Origin: Microterricola viridarii
GTDB taxonomy: Bacteria > Actinomycetota > Actinomycetes > Actinomycetales > Microbacteriaceae
Reading direction: 5' to 3'
Length of the DNA: 64,000 nucleotides
Assembly (NCBI RefSeq): GCF_900104895.1
Contig: NZ_LT629742.1
Coordinates: 558,001-622,000, forward strand
Shown piece after piece: positions 16,789 to 25,687 of this stretch (its first letter is position 1; every line of letters starts with the position of its first letter). The translations under genes were made by a program, and so were the position numbers. The notes beneath the pieces are model-generated. The model worked only from the letters and a program-made list of their open reading frames with translations, searched no databases and was not told the origin of the DNA.

Positions 16789-19728
16789 ATGAGCACCGAG
16801 TCAGGCCAGAACAAGATCATCCTCCCCGACGCCGCGGGCGAACACGCGGAGCGCGTCGCGGCCGGCGGGGCCACCGCCTGGCGCGAGCCGCTGGAGATCA
16901 GGAGCTACGCCGCCGGCGAGCCCGACCGCTACCCGATGTTCTTCGAGCACCGGGTGTACCAGGGCTCGAGCGGGCGCGTGTACCCGATCCCGTTCACCGA
17001 CTCGATCGAGACGACCGCGCACACCCGCAGCTGGGACGCCATCCACCTGGAGAACAAGTGGCTGCGCCTCGTCGTGCTGCCGGAGCTCGGCGGGCGGATC
17101 CACATCGGCTACGACAAGAGCGCCGACTACGACTTCTTCTACCGCAACAACGTCATCAAGCCGGCCCTGGTCGGCCTGGCCGGGCCGTGGATCAGCGGCG
17201 GCGTCGAGTTCAACTGGCCGCAGCACCACCGGCCGGCGACCTACCTGCCCGTCGACACCGAGATCGAGTACGGCGCCGACGGCTCCGTCACGGTGTGGTG
17301 CTCCGACCACGACCCGTTCAGCCGGATGAAGGGCATGCACGGCATCCGCCTGCGCCCGGACAGCGCCCTGATCGAGCTCGTCGCCCGGCTGCACAACCGC
17401 ACCAGCGAGACCGAGACGTTCCTCTGGTGGGCCAACGTCGCCGCCCGGGTGCACGACAACTACCAGTCCTTCTTCCCGACCGATGTGCAGTGGGTCGCCG
17501 ACCACGCGCGCCGCGCGATCACCGCCTTCCCCGCGGCCGACCGGCCCTACTACGGCCACGACTACACCGAGCACGCGGCGACCGGCGGCGACCGGATCGA
17601 CTTCTACAAGAACATCCCGGTTCCGACGAGCTACATGGTCACCGGCACCCAGGACGACTTCTTCGGCGGCTACGACCACGACGCGCAGGCCGGCTTCGTG
17701 CACTGGGCCGATCGCCGCGTCGCGCCGGGCAAGAAGCTGTGGACGTGGGGCGATGCCCCGTTCGGCCGCGCCTGGGACGCGCTGCTGACCGACGAAGACG
17801 GGCCGTACATCGAGCTGATGGCCGGCGTCTTCACCGACAACCAGCCCGACTTCACGTTCATCGCCCCCGGCGAGACGAAGACGTTCTCGCAGTACTGGTA
17901 CCCGATCCGCTCGATCGGCGTCGTGCACCAGGCGAACCTCGACTGCGCCGTGCACCTGAGCGTGCAGGCGGCCGCAGGCGGCACGCTGGTGCGCGTGGGC
18001 GTTGCCGCCACGGGGGAGCGCGGCGAGCAGCGCATCCTGTTGACGGATGCCGCGGGCGCCACACTCGGCGACTGGGCGGTGCCCCTCGCACCCGAGACGC
18101 CCTTCACCGCAGTGGTGGAGGTGCCCGGGGAGGTCCGCGCGGACGAACTCACCCTCGACGTCGTCGGCGCGCTGCGCTGGCGGCCGCGCGTGGAGGCCCC
18201 GCAGCCGGAGCCGGAGACGGCGGTCGCCGCCCCGCTGCCGGCCGAGATCGACTCGCTGGACGAGCTGTACGCGACGGGCGTGCACCTGGCCCAGTACCGG
18301 CACCCCACCCGGGCCGCCACCGACTACTGGCGCGAGGCGCTGCGCCGCGACCCCGACGACGTGCGCAGCAACCTGGCCATGGCCAGGCACGCCTACGACG
18401 GCGCCGACTACGAGACCGCACACGAGTACGCGCGGAGCGCGATGGGGCGGCTGACTGCGCGCAACCTCAACCCCGACTCCGGTGAGGCGTCTTACCGGCT
18501 CGGCCAGGTGCTGCGCCGCCTCGGCGAGACCGCCGAGGCCTACGACGCCTTCGCCAAGGCCGTCTGGGACAGGAAGTGGGCGCAACCGGCCGAGTTCGAG
18601 TGCGCCCGGCTCGATGCGGCGGCGGGGCGCGACGACCGCGCCCTGGAGCACGCCGCGCGCGCCCTGCGGCTGGACGCCGACGACCTGCGCACCCGGGCGC
18701 TGCTCGTCGTGCTGCTGCGCCGCGTCGGGCGGTCCGGCGAGGCCGCGGAGCTGCTGGCCGCGACCCGGGCGCTGGACCCGCTGGACCAGCTCTCCCGCGC
18801 CCTGGCCGGGGAGGCCGATGGCGGCGCCCCACTGAGCGCCGACGCGGCGAGCCGTGTGGATGTGGCCGTCGACCTGGCCTCCTTCGGGGCGTTCGCGGAG
18901 GCGGTGGCCCTGCTCGAGGATGCGGCGTCGATGCCGGCGACGGCCGCGGGCAACGTTCGGCCGCTCGCGCTGTACACGCTCGCCGCGGTGCTGGAGCGGG
19001 CCGGTGACGCGGAGCGGGCCGGCCGCGTGCGGATCGAGGCATCCGGCGCCGACGCCGTGCGCACCTTCCCCAGCCTGCTCGACCACCACGATGCGCTGCA
19101 GGCGGCGCTGCAGGCGAACCCGGATGACGTCCAGGCCCGCGCCCTGCTCGGCATGCTGCTCTTCCACCACCGCAGGCACGATGACGCCCTCGAGCAGTGG
19201 GAATACGCCCTCGAACTCGGCTCAGAGGATGCGACCGTGCTGCGCAACGCGGCCATCGCCTGGTTCAACCGCCGCGGCGACGGGGAGCGGGCACGCGCGT
19301 ACTACGAGCGGGCCATCGCGCTCCGCCCCGGCGATGCCCGTCTCTGGTACGAGTCCGACCAGCTGCTGAAGCGCCTTGCGGTGCCGCCGGCCGAGCGGCT
19401 GGCGCGGATCCCGCTGGCGGCCACCTCGCGCGACGACCTCGCCGTCGAGTACGCGGAGCTGCTGACCGAGCTCGGCCGGCCGGCCGAGGCGCTGGCGCTG
19501 CTGGAGTCGCGACCGTTCAGCCCGTGGGAGGGTGGGGAGGGGCGCAGCCTGGCCGCCTGGGATCGGGCGCGCGCCGCGCTCGGGATGCCGCTCGGCACGC
19601 CGCCGGCCTCGCTCGGCGAGGCGCGGCCAGACGTGCAGGGGCCGCAGGCCGAGAGCGTCGACGGCGGCATCGACTACTTCGCCACCTCGCTGCCCGACCT
19701 GCTGCTCTTCACCCGCGTCGACGGCTGA
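16789..19728 (+). CDS. DUF5107 domain protein with C-terminal TPR repeats
   Basis: A 979-residue cytosolic protein. The N-terminal 400 residues match the DUF5107 type of mutarotase-like beta-sandwich: VLPELGGRIHIGYDKSADYD, then WISGGVEFNWPQHHRP, and EHAATGGDRIDFYKNIPVPT. From about 490 onward are helical TPR repeats (for example YWREALRRDPDDVRSNLAMA and RARAYYERAIALRPGDARLW). The beta-sandwich suggests recognition or processing of a sugar or glycoside. No signal peptide is visible. It is divergent from an AraC regulator that also precedes an epimerase-like gene. The activity of DUF5107 proteins is not something I can state; a carbohydrate-active role is inferred. Confidence 0.75.
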   Translation: MSTESGQNKIILPDAAGEHAERVAAGGATAWREPLEIRSYAAGEPDRYPMFFEHRVYQGSSGRVYPIPFTDSIETTAHTRSWDAIHLENKWLRLVVLPELGGRIHIGYDKSADYDFFYRNNVIKPALVGLAGPWISGGVEFNWPQHHRPATYLPVDTEIEYGADGSVTVWCSDHDPFSRMKGMHGIRLRPDSALIELVARLHNRTSETETFLWWANVAARVHDNYQSFFPTDVQWVADHARRAITAFPAADRPYYGHDYTEHAATGGDRIDFYKNIPVPTSYMVTGTQDDFFGGYDHDAQAGFVHWADRRVAPGKKLWTWGDAPFGRAWDALLTDEDGPYIELMAGVFTDNQPDFTFIAPGETKTFSQYWYPIRSIGVVHQANLDCAVHLSVQAAAGGTLVRVGVAATGERGEQRILLTDAAGATLGDWAVPLAPETPFTAVVEVPGEVRADELTLDVVGALRWRPRVEAPQPEPETAVAAPLPAEIDSLDELYATGVHLAQYRHPTRAATDYWREALRRDPDDVRSNLAMARHAYDGADYETAHEYARSAMGRLTARNLNPDSGEASYRLGQVLRRLGETAEAYDAFAKAVWDRKWAQPAEFECARLDAAAGRDDRALEHAARALRLDADDLRTRALLVVLLRRVGRSGEAAELLAATRALDPLDQLSRALAGEADGGAPLSADAASRVDVAVDLASFGAFAEAVALLEDAASMPATAAGNVRPLALYTLAAVLERAGDAERAGRVRIEASGADAVRTFPSLLDHHDALQAALQANPDDVQARALLGMLLFHHRRHDDALEQWEYALELGSEDATVLRNAAIAWFNRRGDGERARAYYERAIALRPGDARLWYESDQLLKRLAVPPAERLARIPLAATSRDDLAVEYAELLTELGRPAEALALLESRPFSPWEGGEGRSLAAWDRARAALGMPLGTPPASLGEARPDVQGPQAESVDGGIDYFATSLPDLLLFTRVDG

Positions 19729-19764
19729 GCCCGCTGGCTCGGGAGTCCCACTTGCTCGGGAATC

Positions 19765-19849
19765 CCGCTGGTCGAGTAGCGAGGAACGAGCGTATCGAGA
19801 CCGGTTGCGGGGTCTCGATACGGCCCTGGCAGGCCTACTCGACCAGCGG
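19765..19849. repeat. R1 palindromic repeat (isolated copy)
   Basis: Outer arms CCGCTGGTCGAGTAG / CTACTCGACCAGCGG and inner arms CGTATCGAGACC / GGTCTCGATACG form an 85-bp interrupted palindrome. Three 109-bp copies with a longer loop are in the array at 49480-50165. This copy lies between the DUF5107 and acyl-CoA ligase genes, whose 3' ends converge. Confidence 0.85.
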
Positions 19850-19935
19850 TGTGGGCGGTCTGGTGCTGTCAGGGCTTCGCTCGTGCCTCGCTCAGCCGGC
19901 GTGGGGGCGGGGTGGGGGAGTGGCGGGCGCGTCGC

Positions 19936-21675
19936 TCAGCTGCCGGGGCGCGGGGCGATCTGCTGCTGCACCTGGCGGCGCAACACCTTGCCGATCAGCG
20001 AGCGGGGCAGCTCATCCACCTGCACGAAGCGGCGCGGCACCTTGTACGGCGTGAGCGAGCCCTTCGCGAAGGTGCGCAACTCGTCGGCGTCCAGCGCAAC
20101 GCCGGGCGCCAGCACCACGGCGGCCGTGACGACCTCGGCGCCATCGGCGTCCGGGGCGCCGACCACGGCGATGTCGAGCACGTCCGGGTGCTGCAGCAGC
20201 GCCGCCTCCACCTCGGTCGGCGAGACGTTGAAGCCGCCGGTGACGATCAGCTCCTTGGCGCGGTCCACGATCGAGATGAAGCCGTCGGGAGACACCGTGA
20301 CGATGTCGCCGGTACGCAGCCAGAGGCCGGCATCCGCCGCGGCCGCGTCGCCCTCGACGACGCTCGCCGCCAACAGCACCTCTGCGCTGTCGCTCGGCCG
20401 GTTCCAGTAGCCGGAGAACACCTGCGGGCCGCGCACCAGCAGCTCGCCGGCCTCGTCGAAGCCGCGGTGCACGTGCGGCTGCTCCGGGTCGACGACGCGG
20501 ATCTCGATGTTCGGCAGCGGCAGGCCGACGGTGCCGGCCCGGCGGTTGGCGGCGACCGGGTTCACCGAGATGATCGGCGAGGACTCGGTCATGCCGTAGC
20601 CCTCCACCAGCAGGCTGTCGGTGCCGGCCTCCCAGCGCTCCACGAGCGCGGGCGGCAGCGCCATCGCACCGGAGATAGCGAAGCGGATGCTGCCGAGGCT
20701 CACGCCCGCGGCATCCGCCGCCGTCAGCATGCGGTCGTAGACCGGCGGCACGGCGGGCAGGAACGTCGGCGGGTTCTTCCTGGCCGCGGCCAGCACGAGC
20801 TCGGGGTCGAACGCGGGGAACAGCACCAGGCGCGCGCCCATGCTCATCGCCGACGTGATGCAGAGCGTCAGTCCGAAGGCGTGGAACATCGGCAGCACGC
20901 CGTAGAACACCTCGGCGCCGGGCTTCGGCCCGGGCAGCCAGGCCTGGCCCTGCATCGAGTTCACAATCAGGTTGCGGTGGCTGAGCACGGCGCCCTTCGG
21001 GGTGCCGGTCGTGCCGCTGGTGTACTGCAGCAGGGCGGTGTCGTCGGCCAGCGGGCGCGGGTGCTCGGCGGCGATTGGCGCGTGCTTGAGCAGGCTGGCC
21101 CAGTCGACGGCGCCGGGGGCCGGATGCCCGAGCGTCAGCTTCTCGCGGCCGGCCCGCGCGGCGGCCACCGGCAGGCGCAGCTTGACCCGCATGCCGAGCG
21201 GCATCGCGCGGGTCACGTCGACGGCGACGATCGTCTCGACACCCATCTCGGCCGGGAAGTCGGCGACGGTGGCGGCGAGCTTGTCCCAGACGATGGCGGT
21301 CTTCGCGCCGTGGTCCTCGAACTGGTGGCGCAGCTCCCGCGGCGTGTACAGCGGGTTGTGCTCGACGACGATCGCGCCGAGGCGCAGCGCGGCGTAGAAC
21401 GCCACCAGGTGTTGCGGGCAGTTGGGCAGCACGAGGGCGACGCGCTCGCCGGCCTTCACCCCGAGGGCGCGCAGTCCCTCCGCAGCCCGGTCGATGGCCT
21501 CGCCGAGCTCCCGGTAGCTCGTCGTCGCGCCGAAGAACTCCAGCGCCGTGTGGCCCGGGTAGCGCCGCACCGATTCTTCGATCACGTCGATGAGCGAGTC
21601 TTCTGGCACGTCGATCAGGTGCGGAACTTCCGGCGAGTACGAGCCGAGCCACGGCTTTGCGGCGAAGACGCTCAT
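19936..21675 (-). CDS. fadD: long-chain fatty-acid-CoA ligase
   Basis: A 579-residue adenylate-forming enzyme that activates fatty acids with ATP and CoA at the membrane face. The AMP-binding P-loop is LLQYTSGTTGTPKGAVLSHR, followed by VEGYGMTESSP, LWLRTGDIVTVSPDGFISIV and the C-terminal hinge/lysine region FNVSPTEVEAALLQHPDV with RSLIGKVLRR. The start at 21675 gives the usual PWLGSYSPEVPHLIDVP beginning; an ATG at 21744 has a better GGAGGAG ribosome site and would add 23 residues. It is divergent from an MFS transporter gene. Confidence 0.88.
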   Translation of the reverse strand: MSVFAAKPWLGSYSPEVPHLIDVPEDSLIDVIEESVRRYPGHTALEFFGATTSYRELGEAIDRAAEGLRALGVKAGERVALVLPNCPQHLVAFYAALRLGAIVVEHNPLYTPRELRHQFEDHGAKTAIVWDKLAATVADFPAEMGVETIVAVDVTRAMPLGMRVKLRLPVAAARAGREKLTLGHPAPGAVDWASLLKHAPIAAEHPRPLADDTALLQYTSGTTGTPKGAVLSHRNLIVNSMQGQAWLPGPKPGAEVFYGVLPMFHAFGLTLCITSAMSMGARLVLFPAFDPELVLAAARKNPPTFLPAVPPVYDRMLTAADAAGVSLGSIRFAISGAMALPPALVERWEAGTDSLLVEGYGMTESSPIISVNPVAANRRAGTVGLPLPNIEIRVVDPEQPHVHRGFDEAGELLVRGPQVFSGYWNRPSDSAEVLLAASVVEGDAAAADAGLWLRTGDIVTVSPDGFISIVDRAKELIVTGGFNVSPTEVEAALLQHPDVLDIAVVGAPDADGAEVVTAAVVLAPGVALDADELRTFAKGSLTPYKVPRRFVQVDELPRSLIGKVLRRQVQQQIAPRPGS

Positions 21676-21838
21676 CGGGCGATTCGGTTCGGGCGCGGCT
21701 GTATCATGCGAACAGTCTGCCAGCACAACGGGGGAAACGCCCATCGCAGGGGCTCCTCCGCCTGTGCGCGCTCGGGCCCGGGAACCGAAACGTGGGCACG
21801 GACAATTGCACTGGCGCACGCACACATTGCAGAGGAAC

Positions 21839-23131
21839 ATGGGCAGCGTGAACGCCGCAGCTCGCCGCATTCAGCGGATCTACCTCACCCTCACACTGGG
21901 CAACACGCTGGCGGCGTCGTTCATCTGGGGCGTGAACACCCTGTTCCTGCTGGATGCCGGGCTCAGCAGTTTCGAGGCCTTCGCCGCCAACGCCTTCTTC
22001 ACACTCGGCATGGTGCTGTTCGAGATCCCCACCGGCGTCGTCGCCGACGGCTGGGGGCGCCGCACCTCCTTCCTGCTCGGCACCATCACGCTCGCCGGCT
22101 CGACGTTCCTCTACTACCTGCTCTGGCTCTACCACTCGCCGTTCTGGGCGTGGGCGATCGTCTCGATCCTGCTCGGACTCGGCTTCACCTTCTTCTCCGG
22201 CGCCGTCGAGGCCTGGCTGGTCGACGCGATGCGCTTCTCCGGCTACGAGGGCGGGCTCGAGGGGGTGTTCGGCCGCGCCCAGATGATCTCCGGGGTGGCG
22301 ATGCTCGTCGGTTCCGTCGCCGGCGGCGTCATCGCCCAGGCGACGAACCTCGGCGTCCCATTCCTGATCCGAGTCGGCGTGCTCATGGTCATGTTCGGGG
22401 TCGCATTCTGGGTGATGCGGGATGTCGGCTTCACCCCGGAGCGCTCGCGGCACCCGGTGCAGGCCACCAAGGGGGTGCTCACGGCATCCATCGACAACGG
22501 CCTCAAGAACCCACCGGTGCGCTACGTGATGCTGGCCGCGCCGTTCACCGCCGGCGTCGGGATCTACGTCTTCTACGCGCTGCAGCCGTTCCTGCTCGAC
22601 CTGTTCGGCGACCCGAAGGCGTACTCGATCGCCGGGCTCGCGGCGGCGATCGTCGCCGGCTCGCAGGTGCTCGGCGGCTGGCTGGCCCCGCGCATCCGTC
22701 TGCTCTTCCGCAAGCGCAGCAGCGTGCTGATCGCGAGCGTGTCGGTGAGCGCCGGCATCCTGGTGGTGCTCGGCATCACCAAGGTGTTCTGGGTGGCCCT
22801 GCTGCTCCTCGCGGTGTGGGCGATGGTCGCCGCGGCAGCCATGCCGGTGCAGCAGGCCTATCTGAACGACATGATCCCGTCGAAGCAGCGCGCGACGGTG
22901 TTGAGCTTCGCCTCGCTGATGGGCTCCAGCGGCGGGATCGTGGTGCAGCCGGTGCTCGGCCGGGCCGCCGACATCTACGGCTACCCCGCGTCGCTGGCGC
23001 TCGGCGGGCTGATCGAGCTGATCGCGCTGCCGTTCCTCGTGGCGAGCCGGCGACAGAACGCGCCGGCCGACAGCGCCCGCGACGGCGACGAGCCGGCCGC
23101 CGTCGACGGGCTCACGCCCGAGACGCCATGA
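21839..23131 (+). CDS. MFS transporter (drug/metabolite efflux type)
   Basis: A 430-residue integral membrane protein with about 12 hydrophobic helices. The loop 2-3 signature is GVVADGWGRRTSF (GxxxDxxGRR), and a repeat-like segment NDMIPSKQRATVLSFASLMG is at the equivalent place in the second half. The ATG at 21839 has AGAGGAA just upstream. The substrate cannot be told from sequence; the set most resembles efflux carriers. Its last 20 bases overlap the convergent response-regulator gene tail to tail. Confidence 0.82.
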   Translation: MGSVNAAARRIQRIYLTLTLGNTLAASFIWGVNTLFLLDAGLSSFEAFAANAFFTLGMVLFEIPTGVVADGWGRRTSFLLGTITLAGSTFLYYLLWLYHSPFWAWAIVSILLGLGFTFFSGAVEAWLVDAMRFSGYEGGLEGVFGRAQMISGVAMLVGSVAGGVIAQATNLGVPFLIRVGVLMVMFGVAFWVMRDVGFTPERSRHPVQATKGVLTASIDNGLKNPPVRYVMLAAPFTAGVGIYVFYALQPFLLDLFGDPKAYSIAGLAAAIVAGSQVLGGWLAPRIRLLFRKRSSVLIASVSVSAGILVVLGITKVFWVALLLLAVWAMVAAAAMPVQQAYLNDMIPSKQRATVLSFASLMGSSGGIVVQPVLGRAADIYGYPASLALGGLIELIALPFLVASRRQNAPADSARDGDEPAAVDGLTPETP

Positions 23132-23876
23132 GCCCCTGCTCGTAGGCGAAGATCACGGCCTGGATCCGATCGCGCAGGCCGAGCTTCATCAGCACCTTCG
23201 AGACGTGCGACTTGACCGTCGCCTCGCCGACGAAGAGCCGGGCCGCGATCTCGGCGTTGGAGAGCCCGACGGCCAGCAACTGCAGCACCTCCGCCTCCCG
23301 GTCGGTGAGGCTGGCCAGTTGGGCGGATGCCGGGGTGCCGCGCCCAGGCGCGGGGATTTCGACAGGCTCAATCAGCGGAGAAGGGGGCTCAACCGGCGGA
23401 GGGGTGTGCTCAGCCGCCGGCGGAGGCGTCGGGGCGGTGGCCGCCGCGATCACCTGGCGGGTGACATCCGGCGAGAGCAGCGCGTCGCCGCGGGCCAGCA
23501 CCTGCACGGCGTTGACCAGGTCCTCCGGGGAGGCGTTCTTGAGCAGGAAGCCGCTGGCGCCGCTCTGCAGCGCGGTGAACAGGTAGTCCTCGCGGTTGAA
23601 GGTGGTGAGCATGAGCACGCTCGCGCCGAGCGCCGGGTCGGCCGTGATCAGCCGGGTGGCCTCGAGGCCGTCCATGCCGGGCATCTGCACGTCCATGCAG
23701 ATGACGTCTGGCGCGAGGGCGCGGGCCGCCGCCACCGCCTGCTCGCCGTTGCCGGCCTCGCCGACGACCGTGATGCCGGGCTCGGACTCCAGGATGATGC
23801 GGAAGCCGGCGCGCACCAGCTCCTGGTCGTCCACGAGCAGTACCCGGATCGGGGCGGGCGGATGCGGCTCAGTCAT
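23112..23876 (-). CDS. NarL/FixJ-family response regulator
   Basis: A 254-residue two-domain regulator. The receiver (1-125) has DD at 16-17, phospho-acceptor Asp62 (ICMDVQMPGMDG) and the conserved Lys of FLLKNASPEDLV. The C-terminal LuxR helix-turn-helix is LTDREAEVLQLLAVGLSNAE, then IAARLFVGEATVKSHVSKVL. The linker is about 40 residues longer than usual and Pro-rich (PTPPPAAEHTPPPVEPPSPL); part of it is encoded by an interspersed repeat at 23357-23378. Its start overlaps the histidine kinase gene by 8 nt, so the pair forms one operon. Confidence 0.92.
   Translation of the reverse strand: MTEPHPPAPIRVLLVDDQELVRAGFRIILESEPGITVVGEAGNGEQAVAAARALAPDVICMDVQMPGMDGLEATRLITADPALGASVLMLTTFNREDYLFTALQSGASGFLLKNASPEDLVNAVQVLARGDALLSPDVTRQVIAAATAPTPPPAAEHTPPPVEPPSPLIEPVEIPAPGRGTPASAQLASLTDREAEVLQLLAVGLSNAEIAARLFVGEATVKSHVSKVLMKLGLRDRIQAVIFAYEQGLMASRA
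23357..23378. repeat. interspersed repeat copy inside the response-regulator linker
   Basis: This 22-bp word differs at two positions from the CCGCTGGTTGAGC-TTGTCGAAA repeat at 48889-48910 (opposite orientation). On the coding strand it reads in frame as PLIEPVEI within a Pro-rich linker between the receiver and DNA-binding domains. Confidence 0.7.
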
Positions 23877-25224
23877 GCGGAGTGCTCTCGATCAAGGGGG
23901 AGTGGGTGTCGGCCGCGACCGGCGCGATCGGGAACCGGGCACGCACCAGGTAGCCGCCGCGGGCGCGGGGGCCGATCTCGATGCTGCCGCCGACGGCCGC
24001 GACGCGCTCGCGCATGCCGACGTGGCCGAGCCCGGAGCCGCTGGAACTGTTGGTGGCGCGCGCCGCCCCGCCGCGGGCGCTCGCGCCGACGCCGCTGTCG
24101 CTCACCTCGAGCTCAACGGCATCGGCCAGGTAGCGCACGCGGAGGTCGGCGCGGGCGCCGCCGCCGCCGTGCTTGCGCGCATTGGTGAGCGCCTCTTGCG
24201 CCACCCGGTAGACGCCGAGGCTCACCCCGCCGGGCACGGCCCGCGGCTCGCCGATGATGCTGAGCTCCACGGGGAGGCCGCCGCCCGCGGCATCCGCCAC
24301 CAGCTCGGCGAGCTGTTCGATGCCGCGCGTGCTGCTGCTCTGGGCGGGCACCGGGCCCGTCTCCTGCTGCTCGGAGCGCAGCGTGCCGAGCAGCAGGTGC
24401 AGCTCGTCGACGGCGCTGCGGGCGTTCTGCTCGATCAGGCTGAGCGAAGCGCTGGCTTGGGCGGGGTCGCGCTCCAACACCCGGCGGGCGGCGCCGGCCT
24501 GCACCCCCATCACCGAGACGTGGTGGGCGACGACGTCGTGCAGCTCGCGGGCGATCCGCACCCGCTCGAGGGCGAGGGCCTGCTGTTTGGTGCGCTCCCG
24601 CTCCTCGGCGAGCTCGATCGTGCGCTGCTCGAGCAGCGCCCTGGCTCGAGCGGAGCGGTACGCGCTGTCGCCGAAGAACCAGGCCCCGCCGAAGTAGAGC
24701 AGGTTGGTGATGATGTTGATGAGGCCATAGGCGAGGTAGGGCGAGAGGGCGCCCTCGCGGGGCAGCTCGGGCAGGTAGTCCTGCACGGCGGAGTAGTAGA
24801 TGAGCTGCCAGAACACCCAGGCGAGCATGGCCGAGACGATGACGGCGCGCACGATGGTGGCGATCCGGCGGTTGCGTCCCCAAGCGCCGACCGAGTAGAT
24901 CGCCACGAACAGGCAGATCTGGCTGAACAGCATCTCGCCGATCTCGAACACGTACGCCGCGGCGAAGGCCAGCGAGGAGATGAGGGCGACGACCTCCGGC
25001 CAGCGTCGGCGGAGGGCCAGCGGCATCGTCGCGGCCACGATCCAGATGGCCGCCTGCCAGCCGGGGGCCGTGCCGAAGGTGCCCGTCGCCCGGAACAACA
25101 CCAGGGTGATCGTCGTCCCGACGGCGAGGGCGAGCGCCAGCAGCAGGTCGTTGCGGTAGCCGGTGCGGCTGGGGCGCGGGCGCACCCATTCCTCGCTCTG
25201 GCCGGCCTCCGTGGTCTCGCTCAT
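23869..25224 (-). CDS. two-component sensor histidine kinase, HisKA_3 (NarX/DesK-like)
   Basis: A 451-residue kinase. The N-terminal half carries about 5-6 transmembrane helices (residues 28-190) with no large extracellular domain. A dimerisation helix follows, with RVRIARELHDVVAHHVSVMG (phospho-acceptor His229), and a C-terminal HATPase with N-box VAQEALTNARKH and G boxes SDSGVGA and GSGLGHVGMRERV. It should phosphorylate the NarL-type regulator encoded next in the operon. The signal is unknown; the sensor may be the membrane itself. TAGCGT 6 nt before the ATG suggests a leaderless transcript. Confidence 0.92.
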   Translation of the reverse strand: MSETTEAGQSEEWVRPRPSRTGYRNDLLLALALAVGTTITLVLFRATGTFGTAPGWQAAIWIVAATMPLALRRRWPEVVALISSLAFAAAYVFEIGEMLFSQICLFVAIYSVGAWGRNRRIATIVRAVIVSAMLAWVFWQLIYYSAVQDYLPELPREGALSPYLAYGLINIITNLLYFGGAWFFGDSAYRSARARALLEQRTIELAEERERTKQQALALERVRIARELHDVVAHHVSVMGVQAGAARRVLERDPAQASASLSLIEQNARSAVDELHLLLGTLRSEQQETGPVPAQSSSTRGIEQLAELVADAAGGGLPVELSIIGEPRAVPGGVSLGVYRVAQEALTNARKHGGGGARADLRVRYLADAVELEVSDSGVGASARGGAARATNSSSGSGLGHVGMRERVAAVGGSIEIGPRARGGYLVRARFPIAPVAADTHSPLIESTPHD

Positions 25225-25301
25225 GGCTCCACGCTAGCGGGGCGGATGCCGCAGGGGATCCACCGCGCGGGGGATGAGGCCGACGAAATTGGACCGAGGT
25301 C

Positions 25302-25330
25302 TTGTTTAAAGGAAGATAGCTTCCTATAGT
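25302..25330 (+). promoter_or_regulatory. padR promoter with embedded operator
   Basis: TTGTTT (25302-25307), a 17-nt spacer and TATAGT (25325-25330) precede the ATG at 25337 by 6 nt, predicting a leaderless mRNA. A perfect inverted repeat AGGAAG-ATAG-CTTCCT (25310-25325) fills the spacer and is the likely autoregulatory PadR operator. Confidence 0.75.
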
Positions 25331-25336
25331 TTTGCC

Positions 25337-25687
25337 ATGGCACGCAGACGACCGGGAACACTGTTCCCCCTGGAGATCGAGATCCTCGAATGCGGGATCG
25401 CGTTGCAGAGCAGTGACGGCGACTTCTATGGCTTCGCCCTGGCCAAGGCGCTCGCCGGGCGCAACGGCGAGGGGCTGACCGCGCACGGCACGCTCTACAA
25501 GGCGCTGGCCCGCATGACGGATGCCGGCCTGCTCGACGCGTCCTGGGAGGACGCCGCGCTCGCCGAGGCCGCCGGCCGCCCGCGCCGCCGGCTGTACACG
25601 GTCAGCGGCGAGGGCATCCGCGCCCATCAGGCCGCGACGGCCGGTACCCCGGCCGCATCGCCCAGCGGCCTGGCAGCCTTCGCATGA
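25337..25687 (+). CDS. PadR-family transcriptional regulator
   Basis: A 116-residue winged-helix protein of the short PadR-s2 type. LEIEILECGIALQSSDGDFY with GFALAKAL is the first helix pair, GTLYKALARMTDAGLLDASW the recognition helix and wing (family consensus GTLYraLxRLexdGll), and RRRLYTVSGEGI the second strand pair. It heads a four-gene set and overlaps the next gene by 4 nt (ATGA). The promoter has an inverted repeat in its spacer, so it probably represses the operon including itself. Confidence 0.88.
   Translation: MARRRPGTLFPLEIEILECGIALQSSDGDFYGFALAKALAGRNGEGLTAHGTLYKALARMTDAGLLDASWEDAALAEAAGRPRRRLYTVSGEGIRAHQAATAGTPAASPSGLAAFA

Noticed and set aside
21676-21838. A small gene between fadD and the MFS gene
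   Set aside because: Short frames there have no family match or conserved start; the region looks like a divergent promoter, possibly with a longer fadD N-terminus.
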